Assembly (NCBI RefSeq): GCF_014203275.1
Contig: NZ_JACHIP010000001.1
Coordinates: 868,001-932,000 of the forward strand
Length of the DNA stretch: 64,000 nt
Source of the DNA: Granulicella aggregans
GTDB lineage: Bacteria > Acidobacteriota > Terriglobia > Terriglobales > Acidobacteriaceae
Reading direction: 5' to 3'
Shown: positions 34,898 through 45,944 of the stretch, piece by piece
How the letters are laid out: each line of letters begins with the position of its first letter
How positions within the stretch are numbered: position 1 is the stretch's first letter
Program-made: the position numbers and the translations under genes
Notes under the pieces: model-generated
The model's database searches: none
What the model saw: the letters and a program-made list of their open reading frames with translations, nothing else
What the model was told of the DNA's origin: nothing

Positions 34898-35592
34898 TAC
34901 GCAACCTCACTTTCTTCTTGCGACGTGCCTGCGTTCTTCTCAGCGTGCTTGCGCTTCGATACAAACTTCTTCAAGGTGTCCTGCAGTGCTTCGAAGGCAT
35001 CGACCGAGAACACTGCGTGCTCGTAGCGAAGGAGGTCGTAGGGGTGCACCTCGGAGCTGAGCACAAGCTCAACACCCTTCAGGTTGCGCGATCCCAGGTA
35101 CAGCTTCTCGTCGAGCTTGCGGCTGGACTCAACCAGCAGCGTCGTCTTACCCGCTTCAAGCGTGTTCAACGCGTTGCGATAAAGCTTCGTCTTGCCTTCG
35201 GCAACATTGAAGTTCTCAACGATCGTGATCTTGCCCTCGGTGATCTTCGCCGAGATAGCCGAACGCAGAGCGCCCATCAGCTTCTTCTGCGGGAAGGCAT
35301 ACTCGTAGCTGCGCGGCTGAGGTCCGTGGACCGTACCACCCGAGCGCCAGAGCGGCGAACGGATCGATCCGATACGCGCGCGGCCAGTGCCCTTCTGCTT
35401 CCAAAGCTTCTTGCCCGAACCCGAGACGTTCTTACGCGTCTTGGTCGCGGCAGTGCCTTGACGTAAAGAAGCGCGGTATTGCTTTACCGACTCCCAGAGC
35501 AGAGCGTCGTTGATCTCCTGGCTGAACAGTTCAGCGAGCTGAAACTCGCCAACCTTCGCTCCAGTCAGATTTACTACATTGATGCTTGCCAT
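34897..35592 (-). CDS. rplD: 50S ribosomal protein L4
   Basis: The 231-residue L4 carries the extended tunnel loop (GTAATKTRKNVSGSGKKLWK and QKGTGRARIGSIRSPLWRSG) and the C-terminal globular domain. In E. coli, L4 represses the S10 operon by acting on its leader. The equivalent leader here would be upstream of rpsJ, where 134 nt are available after tuf. A C-terminal Lys/Glu-rich extension of about 20 residues is present. Confidence 0.97.
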   Translation of the reverse strand: MASINVVNLTGAKVGEFQLAELFSQEINDALLWESVKQYRASLRQGTAATKTRKNVSGSGKKLWKQKGTGRARIGSIRSPLWRSGGTVHGPQPRSYEYAFPQKKLMGALRSAISAKITEGKITIVENFNVAEGKTKLYRNALNTLEAGKTTLLVESSRKLDEKLYLGSRNLKGVELVLSSEVHPYDLLRYEHAVFSVDAFEALQDTLKKFVSKRKHAEKNAGTSQEESEVA

Positions 35593-35675
35593 CGTCTTCT
35601 CTCTTCTTGCCCGCCATCGATGCGGCGGGCCCTGACCTTGTTTATGAATTGGAGAACCAATTCATTTATGCGGAG

Positions 35676-36416
35676 TTACTTTTTCTTGGAAGGAGCAGCC
35701 TTCTTCGAAGCCTTCAGCGCGTCCTTCGTGGCGGCACCGGCAAATCCACGACGCTCGCGCGGCGGAGCCTTTGCCTTCGAGATCAGCACGAAACCATCAC
35801 GAGGTCCGGGCACAGCTCCATCGACCAGGATGAGGTTGTCGTCAAGATCGATGCTGCGGATGCGGAGGTTGCGGACCGTGATCTGCGCGTGGCCCATGTG
35901 GCCCGGCATACGCTGGCCAGGGAATACGCGCGACGGGAACGAAGAAGCTCCGATCGAACCCTGCACCTGGAACATGTGACCGTGCGACTTGGGACCACCG
36001 CCGAAGCCGTGGCGGCGAATAACGCCAGCAAATCCGCGGCCCTTCGAGGTTCCAATGACGTCAACAAAGCGCTCGTCGTTGAAGATGTCGACCAGAATAC
36101 GATCGCCAGCCTTCGCAACAACCGCCTCTTCGCCTTCAACCGTCTTCACTGTCTCAAGCGCGACTTCCTTGATCATCTTGACCGGAGGAACGTTCGACTT
36201 CGCAAAGTGGCCAGTCATCGCCTTGTTGACCTTCGATGCCTTGATGAAATCAACATAGCCGATCTGAGCGGCCTCGTAGCCATCCTTCGCCAGCGTCTTG
36301 AGCTGCGTGATGACGCATGGGCCAGCCTTCAGGACCGTGACCGGGTGAACATCACCGCGCTCATCGAATACCTGGGTCATGCCAATCTTCTTACCGAGAA
36401 TTCCTACTACTGACAT
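35676..36416 (-). CDS. rplC: 50S ribosomal protein L3
   Basis: The 246-residue L3 starts MSVVGILGKKIGMTQVFDER and has the GTSKGRGFAGVIRRHGFGGG and GQRMPGHMGHAQITVRNLRI signatures of the central loop near the peptidyl transferase centre. About 35 lysine- and alanine-rich residues extend the C-terminus (AATKDALKASKKAAPSKKK). It is one of the two 23S assembly initiators with L24. Confidence 0.97.
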   Translation of the reverse strand: MSVVGILGKKIGMTQVFDERGDVHPVTVLKAGPCVITQLKTLAKDGYEAAQIGYVDFIKASKVNKAMTGHFAKSNVPPVKMIKEVALETVKTVEGEEAVVAKAGDRILVDIFNDERFVDVIGTSKGRGFAGVIRRHGFGGGPKSHGHMFQVQGSIGASSFPSRVFPGQRMPGHMGHAQITVRNLRIRSIDLDDNLILVDGAVPGPRDGFVLISKAKAPPRERRGFAGAATKDALKASKKAAPSKKK

Positions 36417-36513
36417 TTGAATTTCCTTTCCTCATCATGCTGAACTTCTAGTCCAGCACTGCCGGTGTTACTACTTCACTTAGCAAAACTAGAAACGTTT
36501 TACCGAAATCTAC

Positions 36514-36831
36514 TTACTTCTGAACCGTCTTGATCTCAACGTCTACACCAGCCGGCAGATCGAGCTTCATCAGCGCGTCCACGGTCTGCTGCGTCGGCTC
36601 GAGGATGTCGATCAAGCGCTTGTGCGTACGGATCTCGAAAGCCTCGCGTGACTTCTTGTCGACGTGGGGCGAGCGCAGAACGCAATACTTGTTCTTCATC
36701 GTCGGAAGCGGAATCGGTCCCGCAACCTGGGCTCCGGTGCGCTTCGCCGTCTCGACGATCTCGCCGGTCGACGTATCCAGCACGCGGTAGTCATAAGCCT
36801 TCAAACGAATCCTGATTCTCTGTCCAGCCAT
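36514..36831 (-). CDS. rpsJ: 30S ribosomal protein S10
   Basis: The 105-residue S10 starts [20 protein letters not shown] at the ATG at 36831; upstream codons to 36903 are not homologous. It has [20 protein letters not shown] and [20 protein letters not shown]. It sits in the 30S head and pairs with NusB in antitermination; nusB is found at 48553 in this window. The 134-nt spacer from tuf includes a run of C-rich blocks. Confidence 0.97.
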   Translation of the reverse strand: MAGQRIRIRLKAYDYRVLDTSTGEIVETAKRTGAQVAGPIPLPTMKNKYCVLRSPHVDKKSREAFEIRTHKRLIDILEPTQQTVDALMKLDLPAGVDVEIKTVQK

Positions 36832-36930
36832 TTGATTACTCTTTCTGATTCCAAAGATCGTTTGGAGTAGTTGCCGGCCAAGAACCTCTACTTGAATCGG
36901 CAACCCTCGTTACTCTCAATTCAGGTCTCT

Positions 36931-36953
36931 CCTACACCCTGAACCCTATCCCC
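36931..36953 (-). other. G-rich tract in the tuf-rpsJ spacer (RNA strand)
   Basis: On the - strand this reads GGGG-ATA-GGG-TTCA-GGG-TGTA-GG: three runs of three or more G and one GG, immediately after the tuf gene. It is a near-miss G-quadruplex and resembles the tracts at 40407 and 60595. Confidence 0.45.
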
Positions 36954-36965
36954 TACACACTGCTC

Positions 36966-38153
36966 TTACTTGATGATCTCGGAGATCGTACCCGCACCAA
37001 CGGTGCGTCCGCCTTCACGAATCGCGAAGCGGAGACCCTTCTCCATCGCGACCGGCGTGTGCAGCGTGATCTCGAGCTGGATGTTATCGCCCGGCATCAC
37101 CATCTCCGTACCTTCCGGCAGCTTCGCCGATCCGGTCACGTCCGTGGTCCGGAAATAGAACTGGGGACGGTAGCCGTTGAAGAACGGAGTATGACGTCCG
37201 CCTTCTTCCTTGCTCAAGACATAGATCTCGCCCTTGAACTCGGTGTGCGGCGTAATCGATCCTGGCTTCGCCAGAACCATGCCGCGCTCCACATCTTCCT
37301 TCGCAACGCCGCGGAGCAGCAGACCAGCATTGTCGCCCGCAAGACCTTCATCGAGCTGCTTCTTGAACATCTCGACGCCGGTGCAGACCGTCTGCTGCGT
37401 ATCGCGGAAGCCAACGATCGAGCAGGCTTCGCCCACCTTGATCTTGCCGCGCTCGATACGACCCGTGACCACAGTTCCACGGCCCGAGATCGAGAAGATA
37501 TCTTCGATCGGCATCAGGAACGGAAGGTCCACAGCGCGCTCAGGCTGAGGAATGTACTTGTCGACAGCTTCCATCAGCTCGTCGATCTTTGCTTCCCACT
37601 GAGCTTCACCATTGAGAGCACCAAGAGCCGAACCACGAATGATCGGAGTGTCGTCGCCGGGGTACTCGTACTTCGAAAGAAGTTCGCGAACTTCCATCTC
37701 GACCAGCTCGATCAGCTCTTCATCCTCAACCGCATCGCACTTGTTCAGGAACACGACGATGTACGGAACGCCAACCTGGCGAGCAAGAAGCACGTGCTCC
37801 TTGGTCTGGGGCATCGGGCCGTCGGTCGCCGCCACAACGAGAATTGCGCCGTCCATCTGCGCCGCGCCGGTGATCATATTCTTGATGTAGTCAGCGTGGC
37901 CTGGGCAGTCGACGTGAGCGTAGTGGCGGTTCGGGGTCTCGTACTCAACGTGCGAGGTCGAGATCGTGATACCGCGCTCGCGCTCTTCAGGAGCGTTGTC
38001 GATCGTGTCGAACGAACGGAAGACGTTGTGCGGGTTGTGCTTGGACAACACCTTCGTGATCGCCGCCGTCAGCGTCGTTTTGCCGTGGTCAATGTGACCC
38101 ACCGTTCCAATGTTTACGTGAGGCTTAGACCGGTCAAACTTTTCCTTACCCAT
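36966..38153 (-). CDS. tuf: elongation factor Tu
   Basis: The 395-residue EF-Tu starts [20 protein letters not shown]. Its GTPase motifs are [10 protein letters not shown] (P-loop), [12 protein letters not shown] (G3) and NKCDAV (G4). Domains 2 and 3 are complete, with [19 protein letters not shown] and the final [17 protein letters not shown]. It carries aminoacyl-tRNA to the ribosome. It follows fusA by 73 nt, as in a classical str operon, and then rpsJ starts the S10 genes directly. Confidence 0.99.
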   Translation of the reverse strand: MGKEKFDRSKPHVNIGTVGHIDHGKTTLTAAITKVLSKHNPHNVFRSFDTIDNAPEERERGITISTSHVEYETPNRHYAHVDCPGHADYIKNMITGAAQMDGAILVVAATDGPMPQTKEHVLLARQVGVPYIVVFLNKCDAVEDEELIELVEMEVRELLSKYEYPGDDTPIIRGSALGALNGEAQWEAKIDELMEAVDKYIPQPERAVDLPFLMPIEDIFSISGRGTVVTGRIERGKIKVGEACSIVGFRDTQQTVCTGVEMFKKQLDEGLAGDNAGLLLRGVAKEDVERGMVLAKPGSITPHTEFKGEIYVLSKEEGGRHTPFFNGYRPQFYFRTTDVTGSAKLPEGTEMVMPGDNIQLEITLHTPVAMEKGLRFAIREGGRTVGAGTISEIIK

Positions 38154-38226
38154 GATTCTCTCCGTATATCTCTTACTGCAAAATCGTTAGTGGCTCAATC
38201 TCAAATCGCCCGGCGTGCAAGGACGA

Positions 38227-40323
<2,097 letters not shown>

Positions 40324-40383
40324 GTTCTATCTCTCACTCTGCGGACTTCCATCCGCGGTTACTTACATTGAACCCAAACTTGC

Positions 40384-40416
40384 GGGAGCGGGAATGCTCT
40401 TCTATTCCCTGCTCCC
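40384..40416. repeat. hairpin in the rpsG-fusA spacer
   Basis: GGGAGCGGGAAT (40384-40395) pairs with ATTCCCTGCTCCC (40404-40416), with one bulged base and an 8-nt loop. Its right arm shares bases with the G-quadruplex motif, so the two RNA structures would exclude each other. Confidence 0.6.
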
Positions 40417-40430
40417 TTATCCCTATTCCC
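40407..40430 (-). promoter_or_regulatory. canonical G-quadruplex motif in str operon mRNA
   Basis: On the transcribed-RNA (-) strand the sequence is GGG-AATA-GGG-ATAA-GGG-AGCA-GGG: four G3 tracts with three 4-nt loops. It starts 7 nt after the rpsG stop codon. A two-state switch with the overlapping hairpin is possible; folding is an inference. Confidence 0.55.
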
Positions 40431-40436
40431 TACGAA

Positions 40437-40907
40437 CTACCAGCGATAGTGAGCGAACGCCTTATTCGCTTCAGCCATACGATGAACGTCTTCCTTCTTC
40501 TTCATCGCGGCGCCACGGCCATTCGCGGCATCGAGCAACTCGGCGGTCAACTTATCGACCATGCCCTTTTCGCCACGAGCGCGGCCATATGTCACCAGCC
40601 AGCGGATCGCGAGAGAGGTACGGCGCTCCGGCAGAACTTCGATTGGCACCTGGTAGTTCGCTCCACCAACACGGCGGGACTTTACTTCCAGAAGAGGCTT
40701 GCAGTTCTCAATCGCCTTCTTGAACAGCTTCAGAGCCTCGTCGCCACCCTTCTGCTCGAGGTTCGTCATGGCGGTGTAGAAGATGCCCTGCGCGGTCGAC
40801 TTCTTGCCGCCCCACATCATGCTGTTCACAAACTTCGTCACTAGGGTCGAGTTATAAACCGGGTCCGGTGAAACTTCACGCTTCGCGATGTAGCCTTTTC
40901 TTGGCAT
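40437..40907 (-). CDS. rpsG: 30S ribosomal protein S7
   Basis: The 156-residue S7 starts [20 protein letters not shown] and has [40 protein letters not shown] and the C-terminal [11 protein letters not shown]7 nucleates the 30S head and is the translational repressor of the str operon in E. coli. The 75-nt gap from rpsL could hold such a target site. It is the second gene of the cluster. Confidence 0.98.
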   Translation of the reverse strand: MPRKGYIAKREVSPDPVYNSTLVTKFVNSMMWGGKKSTAQGIFYTAMTNLEQKGGDEALKLFKKAIENCKPLLEVKSRRVGGANYQVPIEVLPERRTSLAIRWLVTYGRARGEKGMVDKLTAELLDAANGRGAAMKKKEDVHRMAEANKAFAHYRW

Positions 40908-40982
40908 TGCTCTTCTCTTCTTCCTTCAGGGCCGTTGACTTCTCAAGACCTGAACCTGTTGTCACTTCATCTAAAAGTCGAA

Positions 40983-41369
40983 CTACTTACCGGCAGCAGC
41001 CTTCGGACGCTTCGCGCCGTACTTCGAGCGGCTCTGCTTCCGATTCGCCACGCCAACCGAGTCCAGCGTTCCACGCACAACGTGGTAGCGAACACCCGGC
41101 AGGTCCTTCACACGGCCGCCGCGGATCAGCACAATCGAGTGCTCCTGCAGGTTGTGACCAATGCCCGGGATGTAGGTCGTAACTTCAATTCCGTTGGTGA
41201 GGCGGACACGCGCAACCTTGCGGAGAGCCGAGTTCGGCTTCTTCGGGGTCTGCGTGTACACACGGGTGCAGACGCCACGGCGCTGGGGCGAACCCTGCAG
41301 AGCGGGGCTGGCGGTCTTATAACGTGTCGGCGTGCGGCCTTGCTTGACAAGCTGATGGAACGTAGGCAC
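40983..41369 (-). CDS. rpsL: 30S ribosomal protein S12
   Basis: The 128-residue S12 starts [20 protein letters not shown] and contains the decoding loop [15 protein letters not shown] with Lys at the site of streptomycin resistance mutations, so the wild-type residue appears present. It continues with [20 protein letters not shown]. It is the first gene of the 35-gene cluster and is read from the promoter at 41847-41875. Confidence 0.98.
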   Translation of the reverse strand: MPTFHQLVKQGRTPTRYKTASPALQGSPQRRGVCTRVYTQTPKKPNSALRKVARVRLTNGIEVTTYIPGIGHNLQEHSIVLIRGGRVKDLPGVRYHVVRGTLDSVGVANRKQSRSKYGAKRPKAAAGK

Positions 41370-41575
41370 TGAAGCTCCTTCGAAAAACCGTGAAACAAAA
41401 CTTGTTTTCAGACGCGCAGAAGGGTGAGGGCTTCGCTCTTCGGCGGCGCATTTGCGCGCACACGCGAAAAAATGAGAACGCTGATGCGTCTCTTACGAAG
41501 ATCTTCCCTGCTTCACGCCTGTACATCGGTACAACAAACCAGACGAAAACAGTCGACGGTGACCGAGCGCCCTCA

Positions 41576-41617
41576 ACAAAAACCCGAAGGGCCGGCTCCG
41601 TTTCGCTGTCCCGGCCC
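41576..41617 (-). promoter_or_regulatory. possible attenuator hairpin in the rpsL leader
   Basis: GGGCCGG and CCGGCCC (41589-41595 and 41611-41617) form a 7-bp GC stem around 15 nt. On the - strand a TTTTT run (41582-41578) follows after a 6-nt gap. The gap is longer than in standard terminators, so the call is weak. The rest of the leader (41370-41846) contains no gene I can support. Confidence 0.35.
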
Positions 41618-41846
41618 GTATAGCCCATCCAGGGTGGAGGGTGTCACAGGCACGATTGCGATAGGCCCCGAACATTAGTCTGCTTACGCAAACCTTGCCG
41701 GGGTGAATCTCTTGTATCCATTGTAAACGAAGGGCAGATTCTGTCGACTATCGCCGCACAGATCGCGCTTGTCTCTGGGCAGTCTTTCCGCCCACATCGC
41801 CGCTGGTTACCCTGCAGCGCGCTCCGGATACTCGCGGAACCTTCTA

Positions 41847-41875
41847 ACAATATCAAGCCGTACCGTCGGAGTCAA
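41847..41875 (-). promoter_or_regulatory. promoter of the str/ribosomal cluster
   Basis: On the - strand TTGACT (41875-41870) and TATTGT (41852-41847) are separated by 17 bp. Transcription would start near 41840, giving a leader of about 470 nt before rpsL. Confidence 0.7.
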
Positions 41876-41925
41876 TAATTCTGGTGGAATTTGCCCTGGT
41901 TGCGAGAAATTATGCTGACTTCTTG

Positions 41926-43518
41926 CTACTGATAGGCCACGCGGTAGACATTTTGGCAGGGATAGGCGGTGTAGCTCGTCAAAAGACCTATGTGGGCCGT
42001 CATCGGATCAGCGCACACGCCATGCAAAAATGTGAGATTCACCCCGTACTGTGGCGTTAGGGAAAGACGGTTGGCCAGCGAAGTCGCGTCACCCCCAGTG
42101 GCACCCGCGAGGATCACATAGTTCACTCCGCGCTGCTTCAGATACGTTCCGGTTGTGTGCTGGACGATATGGGAGATGAACCCAGCGTCAACAAGCCCAC
42201 CCAGGTCGACCAGGTCGCCCCTCACCTCATAGCCAATCTCACCGATGTCGAAAATCGCCACCTTCGGACTTAGAAAGGATTCGGGCGGCAGGTTTGCCAT
42301 CGCCCAGCGTCCCATCTCACCGTGCTCCGAGTTGATCTGGTCAATGTCAGCCGCCGCAGCCACCCTCCATATTGGGATCGATATGCCGACCCAGACCAAC
42401 GCCGCAAAAGCCAATCCTGTCCGGTAGAGAACGCGTTGCCCACCAAAAACCGAGACGATCCGGCTGATGCCTAGCAATAGGCACGAATAGCAAGCCATCA
42501 ACAGAACAGCAATATAGCGACCGCCGTGTCCCGGCGTCGGTAACTCCAAGAGATAAAGCACACCGATCGTTCCGCCCCATCCGCAAAGAAATAGGAACCT
42601 GTAAGCCCTCAGGACGAAGAGCCGGCGGATTCCCAGCGCGAGAATCAAGGCGACGATGAATAACGGAAGCGCAGCCGCCGTTGGGCCATACCGACGAGTC
42701 AGACTGCCGAGTTCCATGTAATTCCAGGACTTCAAAAGCTGGTACCCGCACTGAGCCAAGTACCCAAGGCGACCGTAAGCAAGCAACTGCCGCCCCGCCA
42801 TCGTCGCCGGCTTTAGCCGGCCCGAGGTCATCCAGCTGATCCAGACAGACGCGAAGCCGCCGGCCAATCCCCCCGCCGCTACAAAGCAGTAATCCTTCAA
42901 CGTCCGCCGGAAGAGACGCAGCGCAGGCAAAAGGAGAAAAACGAGGACAATGCCCTCCGGCCGAGTCGGCACAATCAACAAGGAGATCATCAACAGCATC
43001 ACCTGGTCCCCGCGTCCGCGTCCCGCGGGCGTCCGCGCCCAGGTCATAATTAGCAGGACCGAGAGAAGAATGAAGAGCAGGTGCTCCATCCCGATTAGTC
43101 CAAACCACAGAAAATTACCGCTCAGGGCAGGTGCCGCTGCAATGCACCACGATTCAATGGACGGAAGCCCATCTTCTTCCGAGAGTTTTTTGAGGCAATA
43201 GCCGATGCCTCCAAGCAGTAACGCGCCCATCGAAGCACACAAGAGCACTGGCGACACCTTGGGCAGCAGCATCAATCCGAGCGCCAGGACGCCGGACCAG
43301 AGCGGACTTGTGGTTCCCGAGGTCGCCTTATCTGGAAGAAATCCGAGTTTGTGGTACTCCACCAGATTTCTCGCGATGACCTGGTGAATCCACGAGTCAT
43401 CGAGAGGAAAACCGAAATGATTCCGTAGGACGCTGGCGAGGGCTAGGAACAGCCCCACATAAGTCAGACCGCAAAGGGCCGCTGGCCCCGAAATACGCTC
43501 CGGCCGGGCAAAAGTCAC
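41926..43518 (-). CDS. polytopic membrane protein, GT-C glycosyltransferase-like
   Basis: The 530-residue protein has about 10-12 membrane spans. Its first outer loop contains FGFPLDDSWIHQVIARNLVE, an Asp-Asp pair placed like the catalytic motif of GT-C enzymes, and later HGGRYIAVLLM. A soluble C-terminal domain (about 400-530) begins near INSEHGEMGRWAMANLPPES. This resembles mannosyl- or arabinosyl-transferase-like membrane proteins, but no family is certain. It lies between the rpsL leader and a divergent peptidase gene and shares no obvious pathway with either. Confidence 0.6.
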   Translation of the reverse strand: MTFARPERISGPAALCGLTYVGLFLALASVLRNHFGFPLDDSWIHQVIARNLVEYHKLGFLPDKATSGTTSPLWSGVLALGLMLLPKVSPVLLCASMGALLLGGIGYCLKKLSEEDGLPSIESWCIAAAPALSGNFLWFGLIGMEHLLFILLSVLLIMTWARTPAGRGRGDQVMLLMISLLIVPTRPEGIVLVFLLLPALRLFRRTLKDYCFVAAGGLAGGFASVWISWMTSGRLKPATMAGRQLLAYGRLGYLAQCGYQLLKSWNYMELGSLTRRYGPTAAALPLFIVALILALGIRRLFVLRAYRFLFLCGWGGTIGVLYLLELPTPGHGGRYIAVLLMACYSCLLLGISRIVSVFGGQRVLYRTGLAFAALVWVGISIPIWRVAAAADIDQINSEHGEMGRWAMANLPPESFLSPKVAIFDIGEIGYEVRGDLVDLGGLVDAGFISHIVQHTTGTYLKQRGVNYVILAGATGGDATSLANRLSLTPQYGVNLTFLHGVCADPMTAHIGLLTSYTAYPCQNVYRVAYQ

Positions 43519-43645
43519 TATGGCACCTCATCGCATGAAGCTCTTTGAACGCGTCCGGGTCGTGCCGTGCAGGGAGGGCGCCTTTATAACACATGCAACA
43601 GAGACTCCCGGAATATCTTGAGCGGCGCATGCTAGCCTTTCCCTC

Positions 43646-45760
43646 ATGTCCGCACGCCGCTCCTACCCGCACTCCGCCGTCTTCGCCCTCGCCCTGGTCA
43701 TCGCTGCCACTGCCTTTGCCCAAAGCGGCAATCCCGCCCCCATGCAGTCCCTCAAGACCCATGACCCACGTCTCGAAAAGATCACCGAGGCCATGCACGC
43801 CTCGAAGTCTCCGACCTACGTCGCGCTCTCCCCAGACGGCGCAACCGTAGCCTGGACACTCAACCGCTCGGAAGGCACCCAGCTCCACATCACCCCGGTT
43901 GCCGACCCCGCCAAAGACACCGTCCTGAAGATCGAGGGCCGTGAAGACTGCGCCAGCGAGGCACCGGTCTGGTCGCCAGACGGTACCGCCCTCGCGTTAA
44001 CGTCAAGTTGCACTCCAAAATCTGAGAAGGCAGGCCAGGAGCAGATCTTCCTCTGGACCAAATCCACTAGCAAGTTCAAGCAACTCACCCATCTCACCGG
44101 CAACGTCCAATCCCTCGCCTTCTCGCCCGACGGCAAGTCCATCGCCTTTCTCTTCGTCGAAAACGCCACCCGCTCCGCCGGAGCCCTCGCCGCCATGAAG
44201 CCCTGGTCCGGCGTCATCGGCGAAGACGGTATTGAGATCCAGCGCGTCGCCGCTGTCGATGTCGCAAGCAGTCATTTCAGCTTCTTGAGCCCGAAAGACT
44301 CTGCCAATCTCCACGTTTACGAGTTCGATTGGTCCCCGGACTCCCGCTTCATCGCTTTCATCGCGGCCAACCCGCCAGGCGAAAACAACTGGTGGGTCGC
44401 AAAGCTGTACGTTGCAGGCGTGGTGCAGGATGGAAACGGTCGCATTCCAGATGGTGAGCACGTCATGGACACGATGGAGTTTGGAGCAAAGGTCATCCTC
44501 GACCCCGCCACCATCCCCGGCCCACTCCACGGTCTCCAGATCGCCGTCCCCCGCTTCTCCCCCGACGGCTCTCAGATCGCCTTTATCGGCGGCATCATGT
44601 CCGACCAGGGCTCCACCGGCGGAGACATCTACCTCGTCTCCAGCAAGGGTGGCGAGCCAAAAGACATCACCCCCAACCGCGAAGCCACCCCCGCCTGGTT
44701 CTCCTGGGTCAACTCCGACACCCTCGGTGTCTCCGAGATGGCGAAGGGCAACACCCACCTCTTCGCCTACGACATCGCCTCGCAAAAAGACATCGCTCAA
44801 TACGACCTCAACCGGCCCGAGACTCTCCGCGCCGGCGGCCTCTCCATGCGCGTTTCGTTATCGGCTGACAGTCAATCCATCGCCTACATCCGTAGCTCCT
44901 TCGATATGCCACCGGAGATCTACGCCGGCCCCTTCGGCTCCGTCAAACAGATCACCCACCTCAACGACGGCATCAAGCCCGTCTGGGGCAAGAGCGAATC
45001 CATCGAGTGGAAGAACGACGACTTCAATGTCCAGGGCTGGCTCCTCTATCCCGCCGACTACAACCCCGCAAAGAAGTACCCACTCCTCGTAGAGGTTCAT
45101 GGCGGCCCATCCGCTGCCCTCGGCAACTCCTGGGCCGGTGGCGGAGCGCTCTTCTCCGCCATGGGCTACTTCGTCTTCTCGCCCAACCCACGCGGCAGCT
45201 ATGGCCAGGGCGAGCGCTTCACCCAGGCCAACGTTAAGGACTTCGGTTACGGCGATCTCCGCGACGTGCTCAAAGGTATGGACGTCCTCGAAGCCAAATA
45301 CTCCATCGACAAGAACCGCGAAGGCCTCACCGGCTGGAGCTACGGCGGCTTCATGACCATGTTCGGCGTTACCCAGACCAATCGCTTCAAGGCCGCCGTC
45401 GCCGGCGCCGGCATCTCCGACTGGAAGAGCTATTACGGCCAGAACTCCATCGACCAGTGGATGACGCCCTTCTTCGGCGCAACCGTCTACGACGACCCCG
45501 CCGTCTACGCCAAGAGCTCCGCCATCGAGTACATCAAGAACGTCAAGACACCCACCCTCATCCTCGTCGGCGATCGCGATGGCGAGTGCCCCGCCCCTCA
45601 AAGCTTCGAGTTCTGGCACGCCCTACGCGCCGAAGGCGTCAAAACCCAGCTTGTCGTCTACCCCAACGAAGGCCACCACTTCGTCGACCCAGCCCACACC
45701 CGCGACCGCGATGAACGGATGCTCAATTGGTTCGCCACCGAAATGCCGGAAAAGCAGTGA
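43646..45760 (+). CDS. secreted S9-family prolyl oligopeptidase-like peptidase
   Basis: The 704-residue protein has a signal peptide (SAVFALALVIAATAFAQ). A seven-bladed WD40/TolB-like propeller follows (repeats such as SPDGATVAWTLNRS, SPDGTALALTS, SPDGKSIAFLF, SPDSRFIAFIA). A C-terminal alpha/beta-hydrolase domain holds Ser565 (GWSYGGFM), Asp645 (GDRDGE) and His677 (EGHHF). It would degrade short peptides in the periplasm, like DPP4- or acyl-aminoacyl-type S9 enzymes. The exact specificity is not readable. A long inverted repeat follows the stop codon. Confidence 0.93.
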   Translation: MSARRSYPHSAVFALALVIAATAFAQSGNPAPMQSLKTHDPRLEKITEAMHASKSPTYVALSPDGATVAWTLNRSEGTQLHITPVADPAKDTVLKIEGREDCASEAPVWSPDGTALALTSSCTPKSEKAGQEQIFLWTKSTSKFKQLTHLTGNVQSLAFSPDGKSIAFLFVENATRSAGALAAMKPWSGVIGEDGIEIQRVAAVDVASSHFSFLSPKDSANLHVYEFDWSPDSRFIAFIAANPPGENNWWVAKLYVAGVVQDGNGRIPDGEHVMDTMEFGAKVILDPATIPGPLHGLQIAVPRFSPDGSQIAFIGGIMSDQGSTGGDIYLVSSKGGEPKDITPNREATPAWFSWVNSDTLGVSEMAKGNTHLFAYDIASQKDIAQYDLNRPETLRAGGLSMRVSLSADSQSIAYIRSSFDMPPEIYAGPFGSVKQITHLNDGIKPVWGKSESIEWKNDDFNVQGWLLYPADYNPAKKYPLLVEVHGGPSAALGNSWAGGGALFSAMGYFVFSPNPRGSYGQGERFTQANVKDFGYGDLRDVLKGMDVLEAKYSIDKNREGLTGWSYGGFMTMFGVTQTNRFKAAVAGAGISDWKSYYGQNSIDQWMTPFFGATVYDDPAVYAKSSAIEYIKNVKTPTLILVGDRDGECPAPQSFEFWHALRAEGVKTQLVVYPNEGHHFVDPAHTRDRDERMLNWFATEMPEKQ

Positions 45761-45762
45761 GA

Positions 45763-45832
45763 AGAGAAAGGGAGAAGGGAACAACCAACCACGCATTTCA
45801 CCCTTTTCATTTTTCCCTTCTCCCTTTTCTCT
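45763..45832. repeat. long inverted repeat after the S9 peptidase gene
   Basis: AGAGAAAGGGAGAAGGGAA (45763-45781) and its reverse complement with one extra T (45813-45832) flank 31 nt. It may act as a 3'-end stem or terminator; no U-tract follows the second arm. Confidence 0.6.
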
Positions 45833-45944
45833 GCATGGCCCCGTCTATCCCCTGTACACCGTTTTCCTTTACACTGAAGTCTCGGTAATTCAGCGTCTGC
45901 GGTAGCACCGTTCAGCTAGGGTTCCGGTTGGACGGGGAGGTTCA

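Noticed and set aside
41390..41678. Short frames on both strands in the rpsL leader
   Set aside because: Low-complexity, without ribosome sites; the region is better explained as an untranslated leader.
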